DNA from: Aliivibrio fischeri
GTDB lineage: Bacteria > Pseudomonadota > Gammaproteobacteria > Enterobacterales > Vibrionaceae
DNA: 64,000 bases
Direction: 5' to 3'
Assembly: GCF_009727955.1 (NCBI RefSeq)
Contig: NZ_WOBR01000010.1
Location: 310,001 to 374,000, forward strand
The notes below the pieces were generated by a model. That model was not told the origin of the DNA, made no database searches, and saw nothing but the letters and a program-made list of their open reading frames with translations. This document shows positions 8,702 through 17,265 of this stretch, one piece after another; position 1 is the first letter of the stretch, and the number at the start of each line of letters is the position of its first letter. A program made the translations under genes and the position numbers.

Positions 8702-9220
8702 TTAACGCACATACGTTGCTGTTAATACCGCTTTGTCTAATGCCATGCTATTTAAAGTATAACCAACTACTGCAGGTGAAATGTCTGCTGGTAAATCAAT
8801 TTTTTCTTGTGGCAATGCCCACACAGTATATTGGTATCTGTGCATGCCATCACCTTCTGGAGGGCAAGCACCACCGTAGCTCATTGTGCCGAAATCATTC
8901 TTAGTTTGTAAGATATTTTTCATTGCCGAGCCTTGCTCAATGCTGTGTACATTTGCAGGAATATTTAGAGCCAACCAATGCCACCAACCACTGCCTGTAG
9001 GTGCATCTGGATCAAACACAGTTATAGCAAAACTTTTTGTTCCCTCTGGTGCATCTTTCCAACTTAATTGTGGAGAGATATTATCACCAGTACAGCCCAT
9101 ACCTGAGAAAGTAAACTTGCTATTCATCAATTGACCTTCATGTACATCAGTACTTGATACTTCAAAAGCTTGGCTAGAGAATGATGCAAGAGTAAGTAAC
9201 ACCAATAATGCTTTGTTCAT
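8702..9220 (-). CDS. YbhB/YbcL-type phosphatidylethanolamine-binding-like protein, exported
   Basis: The family is a Raf-kinase-inhibitor/PEBP fold. Motifs SPQLSWKDAPEGTKSFAITVFDPDAP (about residues 50-75) and GWWHWLALNIP are clear. I start at 9220 (MNKALLVLL), which has a GGAA ribosome site and yields a clean signal peptide ending near SQA, rather than five codons upstream. The product is probably periplasmic. Bacterial members have no firmly known role. The AraC regulator follows closely, which suggests joint control. Confidence 0.88.
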   Translation of the reverse strand: MNKALLVLLTLASFSSQAFEVSSTDVHEGQLMNSKFTFSGMGCTGDNISPQLSWKDAPEGTKSFAITVFDPDAPTGSGWWHWLALNIPANVHSIEQGSAMKNILQTKNDFGTMSYGGACPPEGDGMHRYQYTVWALPQEKIDLPADISPAVVGYTLNSMALDKAVLTATYVR

Positions 9221-9358
9221 AATAATTTCCTTCACTGTTTATAGAGTGTTCTAATTAAGTACAGGAACATTATTACGAATAAAACAAGCTAAAAACCAAC
9301 ACAAAGTATCAACTGATAATTAAACTAAACTTATTTTGATACTTTTAGCAAAAAAATA

Positions 9359-9814
9359 TTAATTACGAAGCTCTAAGGTATACATCATTGTAGACGCCAT
9401 CTCATCACCACCTTCAGGTGGCGCTACTATTCCAAACTTTGTATTTTCAAAGAAAAGATAAAAAGTAGTATCTGCAGTTAATCCATTTCCAAGTGGTAAC
9501 CAGCCTGATTGGTGTTTTCCAGAAAGAGGAGGAAATGCAAACTCAAAATTCAACAACGCATTCTCAAAATCACCATTTTGAGTTTCATCTTTCCAGTCTT
9601 GATAAGCAGCTTGATCAATAATATAAGATTCAGACAACACATGATTAATGTCTTGTACTGATATATTCACTTCTTGATTTGGCTTCAATGTGAACTCTAC
9701 AACTTTGTAATCATTTGGAGATATTAAAATTGAATCTATATTATTTTCATCTTCTGTGTCGCACCCAACCAATAGCCCTAGAAGTGCAACAGGTAACACT
9801 TTCTTTATATTCAT
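9359..9814 (-). CDS. Putative lipoprotein of unknown function
   Basis: The start at 9814 gives a short lipoprotein signal peptide, MNIKKVLPVALLGLLVGC, with the lipobox ending in Cys18 and Asp-Thr-Glu-Asp following. The acidic +2 residue would favour inner-membrane retention by the Lol rule. The mature part (about 134 residues) is acidic and beta-rich by appearance. I recognise no domain. An AT-rich stretch with no T-run terminator separates it from the PEBP gene. Confidence 0.7.
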   Translation of the reverse strand: MNIKKVLPVALLGLLVGCDTEDENNIDSILISPNDYKVVEFTLKPNQEVNISVQDINHVLSESYIIDQAAYQDWKDETQNGDFENALLNFEFAFPPLSGKHQSGWLPLGNGLTADTTFYLFFENTKFGIVAPPEGGDEMASTMMYTLELRN

Positions 9815-10049
9815 AAAATCAATCCAACACATAAAAACAAGTCATATTAAGTATGGTATGTTTTTTCATAAAAAAAAGCCACTTAGGACTAACTAAATGG
9901 CTTTTGGCGCATACACTTTAGGAGCAATATGCTTTTGGGGATACGGTTATACTAGGCTAAAAACAGCACATGAAAAAGTGAACACTTCACCCAGTATCCT
10001 TTCCCCTTTATACTAAGAGCAATAATAGTATTTTACGCATAGGCAAAAC

Positions 10050-10439
10050 ATGAAAAGTAGTGATATTTTACTTGGAAAACTCAATACAGAGTTCAAAACC
10101 GTCTCTGCAATGATTGAGATTTATTGTAAAAAAAACCACCACTCTGAAACACTGTGTGAAGAATGCCAACAATTGATGGACTATGCAGAAGTACGATTAG
10201 ATCGTTGCCCCTATGGCGAGAATAAACCAACCTGCAATACCTGCCCTATTCATTGCTACAAGCCCGAACCAAAAGAACAAATGCGTCTTGTTATGCGCTT
10301 TTCAGGCCCAAGAATGCTACTGCATCACCCAATATTGGCGATTCGTCATCTATTATCAGAAAAGAGAAACGTTGCAGATAAGCCACAACCTAATGCTTCA
10401 AACCGTCATATTCGACTTAAGAATGGAAATAAAAAATGA
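10050..10439 (+). CDS. ygbA: YgbA-family nitric-oxide-responsive protein
   Basis: The 129-residue protein matches the family called 'nitrous oxide-stimulated promoter' (E. coli YgbA). It has a cysteine-rich centre (CEECQQ, RCPYGENKPTCNTCPIHCY) and the typical EQMRLVMRFSGPRMLLHHP block followed by AIRHLL. Seven or more cysteines suggest metal or iron-sulfur binding. E. coli ygbA belongs to the NsrR nitric oxide regulon and its biochemical role is not settled. I do not see a clear NsrR site upstream here. Its stop overlaps the start of the following LysR gene (ATGA). Confidence 0.88.
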   Translation: MKSSDILLGKLNTEFKTVSAMIEIYCKKNHHSETLCEECQQLMDYAEVRLDRCPYGENKPTCNTCPIHCYKPEPKEQMRLVMRFSGPRMLLHHPILAIRHLLSEKRNVADKPQPNASNRHIRLKNGNKK

Positions 10440-11317
10440 ACTGGACATTAGACCAACTGAATGCTTTTGTAACCTCAGTAAAATGTGGTTCTTTTTCTGC
10501 TGCAGCACGTCAAATGGGGAAGGCGCAGTCACGAATTAGTACCGCAATTTCCAATTTAGAGACAGATCTTGGATTTGAACTGTTTGATCGAAGTGCTCGT
10601 TTACCTGTTTTAACTCAAGATGGCGAAGATATGTTTGTAGAAGCTCAAGCTATTTTAGAGCAATGCGAACGACTACAAGCTCGAGCAGATACTGTTGCAA
10701 CCGGTGAAGAAATCGCACTCACTGTTGCATTAGATGAAGCAGTACCTATTGACGTATTTGAAGATTTCTTTCAAAAAATCTCTGCTAAATTCCCGCTATT
10801 AAAACTGACAATTATTAATGGATCTCAGGCCGATATTGCACGATGGGTTGATGAAAAAAAAGCAGATCTTGGTTTTTTATTTCGAGTTAATGTTCTATCA
10901 GATTCATTAGAATATTTATCCCTTGGCTTTTTTAATCAGGCATTAATTGTCTCGCCAGAACACCCTTTATCTCAATTTGAAAAGCCAACGTTGATCCAGC
11001 TAAATCAATATCGACAATTGGTTATTCGAGATCGTGTAGGCCACTCTCAAGAAAAACCAATTTCGGCCAATCACTGGTATATCGACAGCTATTATTATAT
11101 TACCGCTCTGGTTATTCGCAGTGTTGGTTGGGCATTAGTTCCTGAACACATATTAGAATCAGGCTGGTATAAAAACCAAACTCAAAAACTATCTACTGAT
11201 CATATCCTTGATACATTACAAATTGAGTGGGGAGTAGTAAAACGTAGAGACAGCGGTATGGGCAATGTTATGGAGTGGATGATAGATGAAATCGAACACA
11301 CATTTAAAAAACAATAA
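10436..11317 (+). CDS. LysR-family transcriptional regulator
   Basis: The N-terminal winged helix-turn-helix (LNAFVTSVKCGSFSAAARQMGKAQSRISTAISNLE, residues about 6-40) and a periplasmic-binding-like effector domain (about 90-290) define a LysR protein of 293 residues. Translation is coupled to ygbA through an ATGA overlap, unusual for LysR genes, which are mostly divergent from their targets. A GDSL hydrolase follows after 12 bases. The effector is unknown. Confidence 0.9.
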   Translation: MNWTLDQLNAFVTSVKCGSFSAAARQMGKAQSRISTAISNLETDLGFELFDRSARLPVLTQDGEDMFVEAQAILEQCERLQARADTVATGEEIALTVALDEAVPIDVFEDFFQKISAKFPLLKLTIINGSQADIARWVDEKKADLGFLFRVNVLSDSLEYLSLGFFNQALIVSPEHPLSQFEKPTLIQLNQYRQLVIRDRVGHSQEKPISANHWYIDSYYYITALVIRSVGWALVPEHILESGWYKNQTQKLSTDHILDTLQIEWGVVKRRDSGMGNVMEWMIDEIEHTFKKQ

Positions 11318-11329
11318 GAAGATCATGGA

Positions 11330-12163
11330 ATGATGAAAGCACAACTCAAAACACATTTATTAAATAACGAAACGGTTGATTTATATGAGCTGTTTCATCA
11401 ATTACAACCTATTTCGATTTATGAAGTAATTAATCAATTACATCAACTTAAGCATGAATTGGCCTTAACCACTAAACTGAGTCCTTTGGTTTCTCAAATT
11501 GATGGTCTATTACCAAAATTAAATGTCATTGATAACCCAAAAGATCAAATTGAGTGGTTATGCACAGAAATTGATATTGCACAACGAGGACATAGTATGA
11601 GCCGTTATATTCATTTGGTTGATTCTCATAGCACCTTTACCCCTAAAGCTGATCTTGTTCTTTTTGGTGATTCAATTACCGAATGGGGACCATGGCAAGA
11701 CGTATTCACCCATATTCCTCATGTGAATCGTGGCATTGCGGGGGACACTACTTTTGGCATGTTGCGAAGAATTGAAACGACTCTAGCAGTACAACCGAAG
11801 CTTATTACGATCATGGCTGGTATTAATGATTTGAGCCAAGGTTTTTCTGTGGATTCTGTCTTTGATAATTACACAAAAATCTTAGCTTATTGGCAACGAA
11901 ACAATTGTGAAATTCTAGTTCAAAGTACATTATTTTGTGGCCAAAAACTGGTTCACCTTAATGCTCAAGTTGCAGAGTTAAACGGTCGTTTAGTTACCTA
12001 CTGTCAGCAGCATCAAATCAATTATCTAGATGTAAATGCCGTTCTTTGTCCGAATCAATTCTTATCAAATGAATTTACATGTGACGACTTACATTTAAAC
12101 GCTCGAGCCTATTCAACTTGGATTAACTTACTCCAACCTAAAATAGAAACCTTATTACCATAA
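11330..12163 (+). CDS. SGNH/GDSL-family hydrolase
   Basis: The catalytic blocks are present in the second half of the 277-residue protein: LFGDSITEWG (block I, Ser near residue 115), RGIAGDT (block II), AGINDL (block III) and DDLHLNARAY (block V, Asp and His). The first 95 or so residues are a helical extension without recognised homology. Proteins like this deacylate sugars or lipids. No signal peptide is visible, so it is cytoplasmic. It is the last gene of the ygbA operon and is followed by a terminator. Confidence 0.87.
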   Translation: MMKAQLKTHLLNNETVDLYELFHQLQPISIYEVINQLHQLKHELALTTKLSPLVSQIDGLLPKLNVIDNPKDQIEWLCTEIDIAQRGHSMSRYIHLVDSHSTFTPKADLVLFGDSITEWGPWQDVFTHIPHVNRGIAGDTTFGMLRRIETTLAVQPKLITIMAGINDLSQGFSVDSVFDNYTKILAYWQRNNCEILVQSTLFCGQKLVHLNAQVAELNGRLVTYCQQHQINYLDVNAVLCPNQFLSNEFTCDDLHLNARAYSTWINLLQPKIETLLP

Positions 12164-12166
12164 ATA

Positions 12167-12200
12167 AAAACGGCTCATCTATTAAATGAGCCGTTTTTTT
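12167..12200 (+). terminator. Rho-independent terminator, probably bidirectional
   Basis: AAAACGGCTCAT pairs with ATGAGCCGTTTT around a short loop, with T and A runs at the two ends. It lies between the GDSL hydrolase and the convergent HAD phosphatase and can serve both. Confidence 0.9.
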
Positions 12201-12218
12201 AAATAAGACTTGAGAATC

Positions 12219-12872
12219 TTAGCGAGCTTTTAGTTCAGCTAAAACCTCAACCATAGAAGGCAAAATACGATGACCAAGTTCAATAACATCTTGGCTTGGT
12301 TGTACTAAATCAGGGATTTGGTAAGTGATCATTGTTGCAGCAACCGCCGCACGAGTTCCATTATTAGAATCTTCAAATGCTAAGCACGTTTCAGGAGCAA
12401 TACCTAAACGTTCCGCTGCTAAAAAATAAATTTCTGGATGTGGCTTACTGTTCTCAACCTCACACCCCGTAGCAAGTACATCAAAATAACCATCAAGACC
12501 CGCTAATGCTAATTTCTTAATAGCGATATCATTTTGAGTTGATGTAGCAACAGCCATTGGGATCTTATTGGCTTTTAACCACTCTAACAGCTCAATAACG
12601 CCTTCTTTAACAGGAATAGCTTGATTCTGAACTATAGAAAAATAACGGATACGCCACGCTTTATTTAAAGCAGGGTAATCGATATCAGGACCATAACCTG
12701 CACGGAAAAGCTCTTCAATACGTTTAGCGTTACAGCCAATCCCCGACAGATAAACATCTTCAAGAAATGGAACATTCTCTGCTTCACATGCTTGTTGAAA
12801 CACGGACATACACACTCTTTCTGTATCGAGAAGTAGTCCATCCATATCGAAAATTGCAGCTTTAAATGTCAT
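12219..12872 (-). CDS. HAD-superfamily sugar-phosphate phosphatase
   Basis: This is a subfamily IA haloacid dehalogenase-like hydrolase of 217 residues. Motif I is FDMDGLLLDTE (nucleophile Asp9, acid Asp11), motif II VATST, and motif III-IV includes KPHPEIYFLAAERLG and FEDSNNG. The cap is helical. It resembles YniC/beta-phosphoglucomutase-like enzymes that act on hexose or hexitol phosphates. It stands alone between a convergent terminator and the LysE gene. Confidence 0.87.
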   Translation of the reverse strand: MTFKAAIFDMDGLLLDTERVCMSVFQQACEAENVPFLEDVYLSGIGCNAKRIEELFRAGYGPDIDYPALNKAWRIRYFSIVQNQAIPVKEGVIELLEWLKANKIPMAVATSTQNDIAIKKLALAGLDGYFDVLATGCEVENSKPHPEIYFLAAERLGIAPETCLAFEDSNNGTRAAVAATMITYQIPDLVQPSQDVIELGHRILPSMVEVLAELKAR

Positions 12873-13024
12873 GAGAAACCTTATGTATGAATAGCAAAAA
12901 AACGTTACGTATACCTATAACTCACTATACGTGGAGAATTGTCATAGTAAGCCAAAATGAGAGATGAAAAAAGTGAACTCTTAATTTAAAAGCACTTCCT
13001 CTTTAATTACAGCCAACCGATAAA

Positions 13025-13639
13025 CTAGCTATAAAAAACCACTCGCATCGCCAATAAAATCAATACGACACCAGATAATCTGTCTATCCATTTCGCTTTA
13101 CTACGGAGTTTATCCACAATTCTAGGGGCGGATAGCAAACAACTAATAATCGTATACCACAATCCATCAACAACAATAGGTGTGATAACAATAATGGCTT
13201 TATCTAAAGGGTCATTGCCTACTGCGACAAATTGACTAAACAAAGCTAAGAAGAACAACGCGATTTTAGGGTTTAGAAGTGAGATAAGTAGCCCTTCTTT
13301 TGCTGACTCAACAATCGTAACTTGTTGTCCAGATTCAAGCTTTGCTGCAATTCCGCCAGTGGAACGCAAGGCACCGAGACCTAAATAAGCCAAATAAGCA
13401 GCACCTAAATAGCTAATCCCTTTAAATAGCATAGGTGATTGTTGTAACACTACCGCTAAGCCAATCACGGTAATAAAAGCATAAAACCCAATACCAATTG
13501 AATGAGCCCAAGCGGCTGCTATACCATTAATTCGCTTACCTGATAAAGTATGTTTAGCTACTGTCGCTAAACTTGGTCCTGGAGACATTGCTCCCAACAA
13601 TGAAACCAAAAATAATGAAATCCAAATAGTTAATGTCAT
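13025..13639 (-). CDS. LysE/RhtB-family amino acid exporter
   Basis: The 204-residue protein has six hydrophobic segments and the N-terminal signature SPGPSLATVAKHTLSGKR followed by GIAAAWAHSIG, as in LysE/RhtB translocators. LLNPKIALFFLALFSQFV near residues 122-140 is the second family block. These proteins export amino acids or related metabolites by proton antiport. The substrate is unknown. Confidence 0.9.
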   Translation of the reverse strand: MTLTIWISLFLVSLLGAMSPGPSLATVAKHTLSGKRINGIAAAWAHSIGIGFYAFITVIGLAVVLQQSPMLFKGISYLGAAYLAYLGLGALRSTGGIAAKLESGQQVTIVESAKEGLLISLLNPKIALFFLALFSQFVAVGNDPLDKAIIVITPIVVDGLWYTIISCLLSAPRIVDKLRSKAKWIDRLSGVVLILLAMRVVFYS

Positions 13640-13713
13640 TTCAAGCCTTAATTTAACCTCAACTTGGGATAAGAAAGTCGAGATATATGTTTTTTATACA
13701 CTTACATTAAATC

Positions 13714-13830
13714 AATGATTCAGTGCTGTTAATTTAGATGCATAACAAGGCAAAATCATAAGTCAATAGCTTGCCTATTGTGTTGATTTTAACGCAGTTA
13801 GGCGCTAAAGAAACAGTGCTGAATGACTTA
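13714..13830. repeat. About 115-bp imperfect palindromic intergenic element
   Basis: Nested complementary blocks fold over one centre: CAATAG/CTATTG at the core, AAAATCA/TGATTTT outside it, GCATAAC/GTTAGGC further out, then an outer ATTCAGTGCTGTT/AACAGTGCTGAAT pair. The whole could form one long cruciform or RNA hairpin. The GCATAAC and GTTAGGC blocks recall integron attC core sites. I found no second copy in this window. Confidence 0.55.
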
Positions 13831-13917
13831 AATTATTCCAAATTGAGGTTAATTAACTTTACAACATTGTCTCATTCACAATAAAATCGCACATTCGGTT
13901 AAATAGACGAGTTTATA

Positions 13918-14442
13918 ATGAAAAGGTTACTACCACTTTTGTTGCTAGGGGCAACTGCATCAGCGCAAGCAACAGACACTTTACACCAAATCTATATTCA
14001 GCCAAGTCTAGCAAACCTAAAAATTGATGGCTCTCATGGTAGCGCTTTAATGACTCAAGTGGGTTATAACTATCATTTCGCACCCATGATTGCGATGGAT
14101 CTAAGCTATTACATGACAGCATCAATGAATGATATCGCAATGGATAATGACAAAGCATCGGCTACGGGTGCGACTATCGCAGCAAAAATGTATTTCCCAA
14201 TGTCTTATTATGGCTCTTTCTATGGGAAATTCGGTTTGAACCGCACCAATGTTGAATATCAATATAAAGTTAATAATCAAACGTTAAAACAAGACGCAGT
14301 ATCAACTAAACCTTATGTTGCAGTAGGCACAGTAATGAAGCTGTTCCCTTCCGTTACCTTCAACGTTGAATACCAATATATGCCATTAGCTTCTGATGAT
14401 TACATCTCATCTATTGGTGCTGGTGTGAACTTTATGTTCTAG
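13918..14442 (+). CDS. Outer-membrane beta-barrel protein (small porin-like)
   Basis: A signal peptide (about 18 residues, ending ASAQA) is followed by alternating aromatic beta strands such as YGSFYGKFGLNRTNVEYQY. The protein ends in phenylalanine (GAGVNFMF), the outer-membrane assembly signal. At 174 residues it fits an eight-stranded OmpA/OmpW-like barrel. I do not assign a substrate or symbol. A strong shared terminator follows. Confidence 0.82.
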   Translation: MKRLLPLLLLGATASAQATDTLHQIYIQPSLANLKIDGSHGSALMTQVGYNYHFAPMIAMDLSYYMTASMNDIAMDNDKASATGATIAAKMYFPMSYYGSFYGKFGLNRTNVEYQYKVNNQTLKQDAVSTKPYVAVGTVMKLFPSVTFNVEYQYMPLASDDYISSIGAGVNFMF

Positions 14443-14455
14443 CTTTTAAACAGCA

Positions 14456-14496
14456 TAAAAAAGGGCGCTTCCAATCACCTTGGAAGCGCCCTTTTT
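14456..14496. terminator. Bidirectional terminator between the barrel protein and fruA
   Basis: A perfect stem AAAAAGGGCGCTTCCAA with its complement around a five-base loop, with an A-run and a T-run at the ends. It serves the plus-strand barrel gene and the minus-strand fruBKA operon. Confidence 0.95.
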
Positions 14497-14517
14497 ATAT
14501 CAATATAGCTTCATTTA

Positions 14518-16251
14518 TTAAGCCACTGCAGCTTCTTTCGCATCCGCTTTATTTTTCAAGAAAGCGTAAGTGAAGCCTGTTACTGCTGTACCCGCTGCAA
14601 TGGCTACCAAATACATAAATACTGGCGTGATTGCGTTTGGAATAAGTAGAACAAATAGACCACCGTGTGGAGCAAGCAATTGAGCACCAAACAGCATAGA
14701 TAGACCACCCGTTAGTGCACCACCCGCCATACAGCTTGGAATCACACGCATTGGATCTTTCGCTGCAAATGGAATCGCACCTTCAGAGATAAAGCATAAA
14801 CCAAGCACAAATGATGCTTTGCCTGCTTCACGCTCACCCGCTTCAAACTTGTTCTTAGCAAGAAATGTCGCTAAACCCATACCTAGCGCAGGAACCATAC
14901 CTGCTGCCATGATAGCCGCCATTGGGCCGTACGTTTGTGAAGCCAGAAGACCTACACCAAATGTATATGCAGCTTTGTTTACTGGACCACCTAAGTCGAA
15001 ACACATCATACAACCAAGAATCACACCCAGTAATACAGCGTTAGTTGAGCCCATGTTGTTTAGGAATTCTGTTAACGCTGACATGATGCCAGATACAGGA
15101 CCACCGATGATATAAATCATCACCAGACCAGTAAATAAACTTGCCACAAATGGAATGATTAGAATTGGTTTAAGCGCTTCCATTGATTGAGGAAGAGATA
15201 CTTTATCCGCAATGAATTTAGCTGAGTAACCAGCAATGAAACCGGCAGCAATACCACCAAGGAAACCCGCACCTGTTGAGCTCGCCAACATACCACCGAT
15301 TAGACCTGGCGCTAAACCAGGACGGTCAGCAATCGAGAACGCGATAAAACCAGCAAGAACAGGGATCATTAACGCAAATGCAGCGCCACCACCAATGTCC
15401 ATTAAGGTTGCAGCGATAGTACCCGGTTCTTTAAATGCTTCGATGCCAAATACAAAAGACAATGCAATCAACAAACCACCCGCGATAACAACAGGAAGCA
15501 TGTGTGATACCCCTGTCATTAGGTGTTTGTACATGCCTTTTTTCTCTTCAGTTTGAGAAGATTGTGTATTACCAGACGCTTGGAAAACCGTCGCATCAGC
15601 GAAGGCTTTATTCATCTCTTGTTCTGTTTTCTTTAATGCTAAACCAGTACTTGTTTTATATAGACGTTTACCATTAAAACGCTCAAGAGGAACCTCAATA
15701 TCAGCAGCGATGATAACCAGATCCGCTTCTGCGATTTCTTGATCCGTTAATTGGTTTTTCGCACCCACAGAACCACGAGTTTCTACTTTAATAATGTGAC
15801 CTTGGCGTTTACCTTCTTCTTCTAACGCTTCAGCCGCCATGAAGGTATGTGCAACACCCGTTGGACACGCCGTAATCGCTACAATTTTTTTAGCGCCCGT
15901 ATCTTCAGCAACCGCTGTTGATGTCACTTCAGAAGCGGTTAATTCTTTTGCGCTGTTCGCTGCGTTTTCTAACCACGCTTGCGTATCTGTAGTACATTCC
16001 GAAATAGTGCCTGTATATACTTTTTTACCCACAAAGCGAGCGGTATCTACTTCTGTATTTGCAGCGATGATAATAGCATCTGCACCATCAATCACTTCTT
16101 GGCTTAATACATCAACAGGTAACACGCTTGATTGACATTCAATCGACGCAGTCCAATTTAATTTTTTTGCAGCTTGTTCTAATAAACCCGCTGCAATAAT
16201 GCTGTTTGCTACACCACTTGGGCATGCTGTTACGATAGCTATGTTTTTCAT
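14518..16251 (-). CDS. fruA: FruA, fructose-specific PTS enzyme IIB'BC
   Basis: FruA imports fructose and phosphorylates it to fructose 1-phosphate. Domains in order: IIB' (residues about 1-95, TACPSGVANS), the active IIB (about 120-215, phosphorylated Cys in TACPTGVAHT), and IIC (about 240-570) with some eight to nine membrane segments. The length, 577, is usual for the duplicated IIB form. It is the last gene of fruB-fruK-fruA, 30 bases after fruK, and is followed by a strong terminator. Confidence 0.95.
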   Translation of the reverse strand: MKNIAIVTACPSGVANSIIAAGLLEQAAKKLNWTASIECQSSVLPVDVLSQEVIDGADAIIIAANTEVDTARFVGKKVYTGTISECTTDTQAWLENAANSAKELTASEVTSTAVAEDTGAKKIVAITACPTGVAHTFMAAEALEEEGKRQGHIIKVETRGSVGAKNQLTDQEIAEADLVIIAADIEVPLERFNGKRLYKTSTGLALKKTEQEMNKAFADATVFQASGNTQSSQTEEKKGMYKHLMTGVSHMLPVVIAGGLLIALSFVFGIEAFKEPGTIAATLMDIGGGAAFALMIPVLAGFIAFSIADRPGLAPGLIGGMLASSTGAGFLGGIAAGFIAGYSAKFIADKVSLPQSMEALKPILIIPFVASLFTGLVMIYIIGGPVSGIMSALTEFLNNMGSTNAVLLGVILGCMMCFDLGGPVNKAAYTFGVGLLASQTYGPMAAIMAAGMVPALGMGLATFLAKNKFEAGEREAGKASFVLGLCFISEGAIPFAAKDPMRVIPSCMAGGALTGGLSMLFGAQLLAPHGGLFVLLIPNAITPVFMYLVAIAAGTAVTGFTYAFLKNKADAKEAAVA

Positions 16252-16281
16252 ATTTTGTCCTTAATCTATCACTAAGCGTTA

Positions 16282-17262
16282 TTACACGTTGCTAGAAATA
16301 GGGTTGTGTAGGGTTACTTGTTGTTGTAATTCTTGTACGTTTTTAATATCTGGAACACCAACGCCGACCTGCGATACAGCTAAAGCAGAAAGAGCGGTAG
16401 CAAAAGATAAGATTTGTGAACGATCCCAATCTTGCTGCATGTGACCCCAACATAGGCCAGCAACTAACGTATCACCAGCACCAACCGTGCTTACTACGTT
16501 CATTTTAGGTGGTTGAGAATACATCCATTCAGCTTGTTCTTGGTCGTTTTTACCAAGCCACATCACGCCTTTTGAGCCTAATGACACGACGATATTTTCA
16601 ATGCCTTTTTCAGCAAGATCTTCAGCCGCTTGTTGACATGATTCTGGTGTATTTAATTCACGACCTACAAATTCCGACAGCTCTTCATCATTTGGTTTAA
16701 TTAACCAAGGGTGAGCATCTAAACCTGCAGCTAGTGCGGCACGACTACTATCAAATAACACTTTCTTGCCCATTTGATGCAGTTTTTCAATCCACTCTGC
16801 GCACTGCTCTGGAGAAATGCCTTTTGGTAAGCTGCCCGCTAATACGAAAAATTCATGTGTTTTTGCTAACTCAAATAAGCGAACTTCAAACTCAGCAATT
16901 GCCTGTTGTGATACCTCAACACCCGGGAAGTTAATGTCACTCACTCGGCCATCTTTTTCAACTAACTTCACATTGATGCGAGTTGCACCATCAACACGGA
17001 CAAATTCATCTTTAGCCTTCATTTCTTCAAATAGTTGACAGAAAAGCTCTTCATTATCACGGCCTAAAAACCCAGTAACCGTTACCTCTGCACCTAAGTC
17101 AGACAACACTTTTGCCACATTAACGCCTTTACCTGCGGCATGAAGTGAGCCTTTACTTACTAAACTCACAGAGCCAACTGATAACGCATCTAAACTACCG
17201 GTTAAATCTAAAGCAGGGTTCAGAGTGATAGTAACGACTTTGCTTTTTAAATTAGTACTCAT
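16282..17262 (-). CDS. fruK: FruK, 1-phosphofructokinase
   Basis: FruK phosphorylates fructose 1-phosphate to fructose 1,6-bisphosphate. It is a PfkB-family kinase with N-terminal TLNPALDLTG, the glycine-rich AAGKGVNVAKVLSDLG block and the C-terminal signature STVGAGDTLVAG containing the catalytic Asp. I use the ATG at 17262; a TTG one codon upstream directly abuts the fruB stop. Three bases separate it from fruB, so the two are translationally coupled. Confidence 0.95.
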   Translation of the reverse strand: MSTNLKSKVVTITLNPALDLTGSLDALSVGSVSLVSKGSLHAAGKGVNVAKVLSDLGAEVTVTGFLGRDNEELFCQLFEEMKAKDEFVRVDGATRINVKLVEKDGRVSDINFPGVEVSQQAIAEFEVRLFELAKTHEFFVLAGSLPKGISPEQCAEWIEKLHQMGKKVLFDSSRAALAAGLDAHPWLIKPNDEELSEFVGRELNTPESCQQAAEDLAEKGIENIVVSLGSKGVMWLGKNDQEQAEWMYSQPPKMNVVSTVGAGDTLVAGLCWGHMQQDWDRSQILSFATALSALAVSQVGVGVPDIKNVQELQQQVTLHNPISSNV

Positions 17263-17265
17263 CAA

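Noticed and set aside
9871-9904. AAAAGCCA/TGGCTTTT inverted repeat upstream of the lipoprotein gene
   Set aside because: It is in a promoter region with no upstream gene to terminate, and the loop is long; it is not called as a terminator.
10213-10539. 108-residue plus-strand ORF across ygbA and lysR
   Set aside because: It overlaps two clear genes in another frame and shows no domain; it is a shadow frame.
15236-15556. Plus-strand ORF antisense to fruA
   Set aside because: It is the proline- and alanine-rich shadow of a strongly coding GC-richer membrane domain, with no ribosome site.
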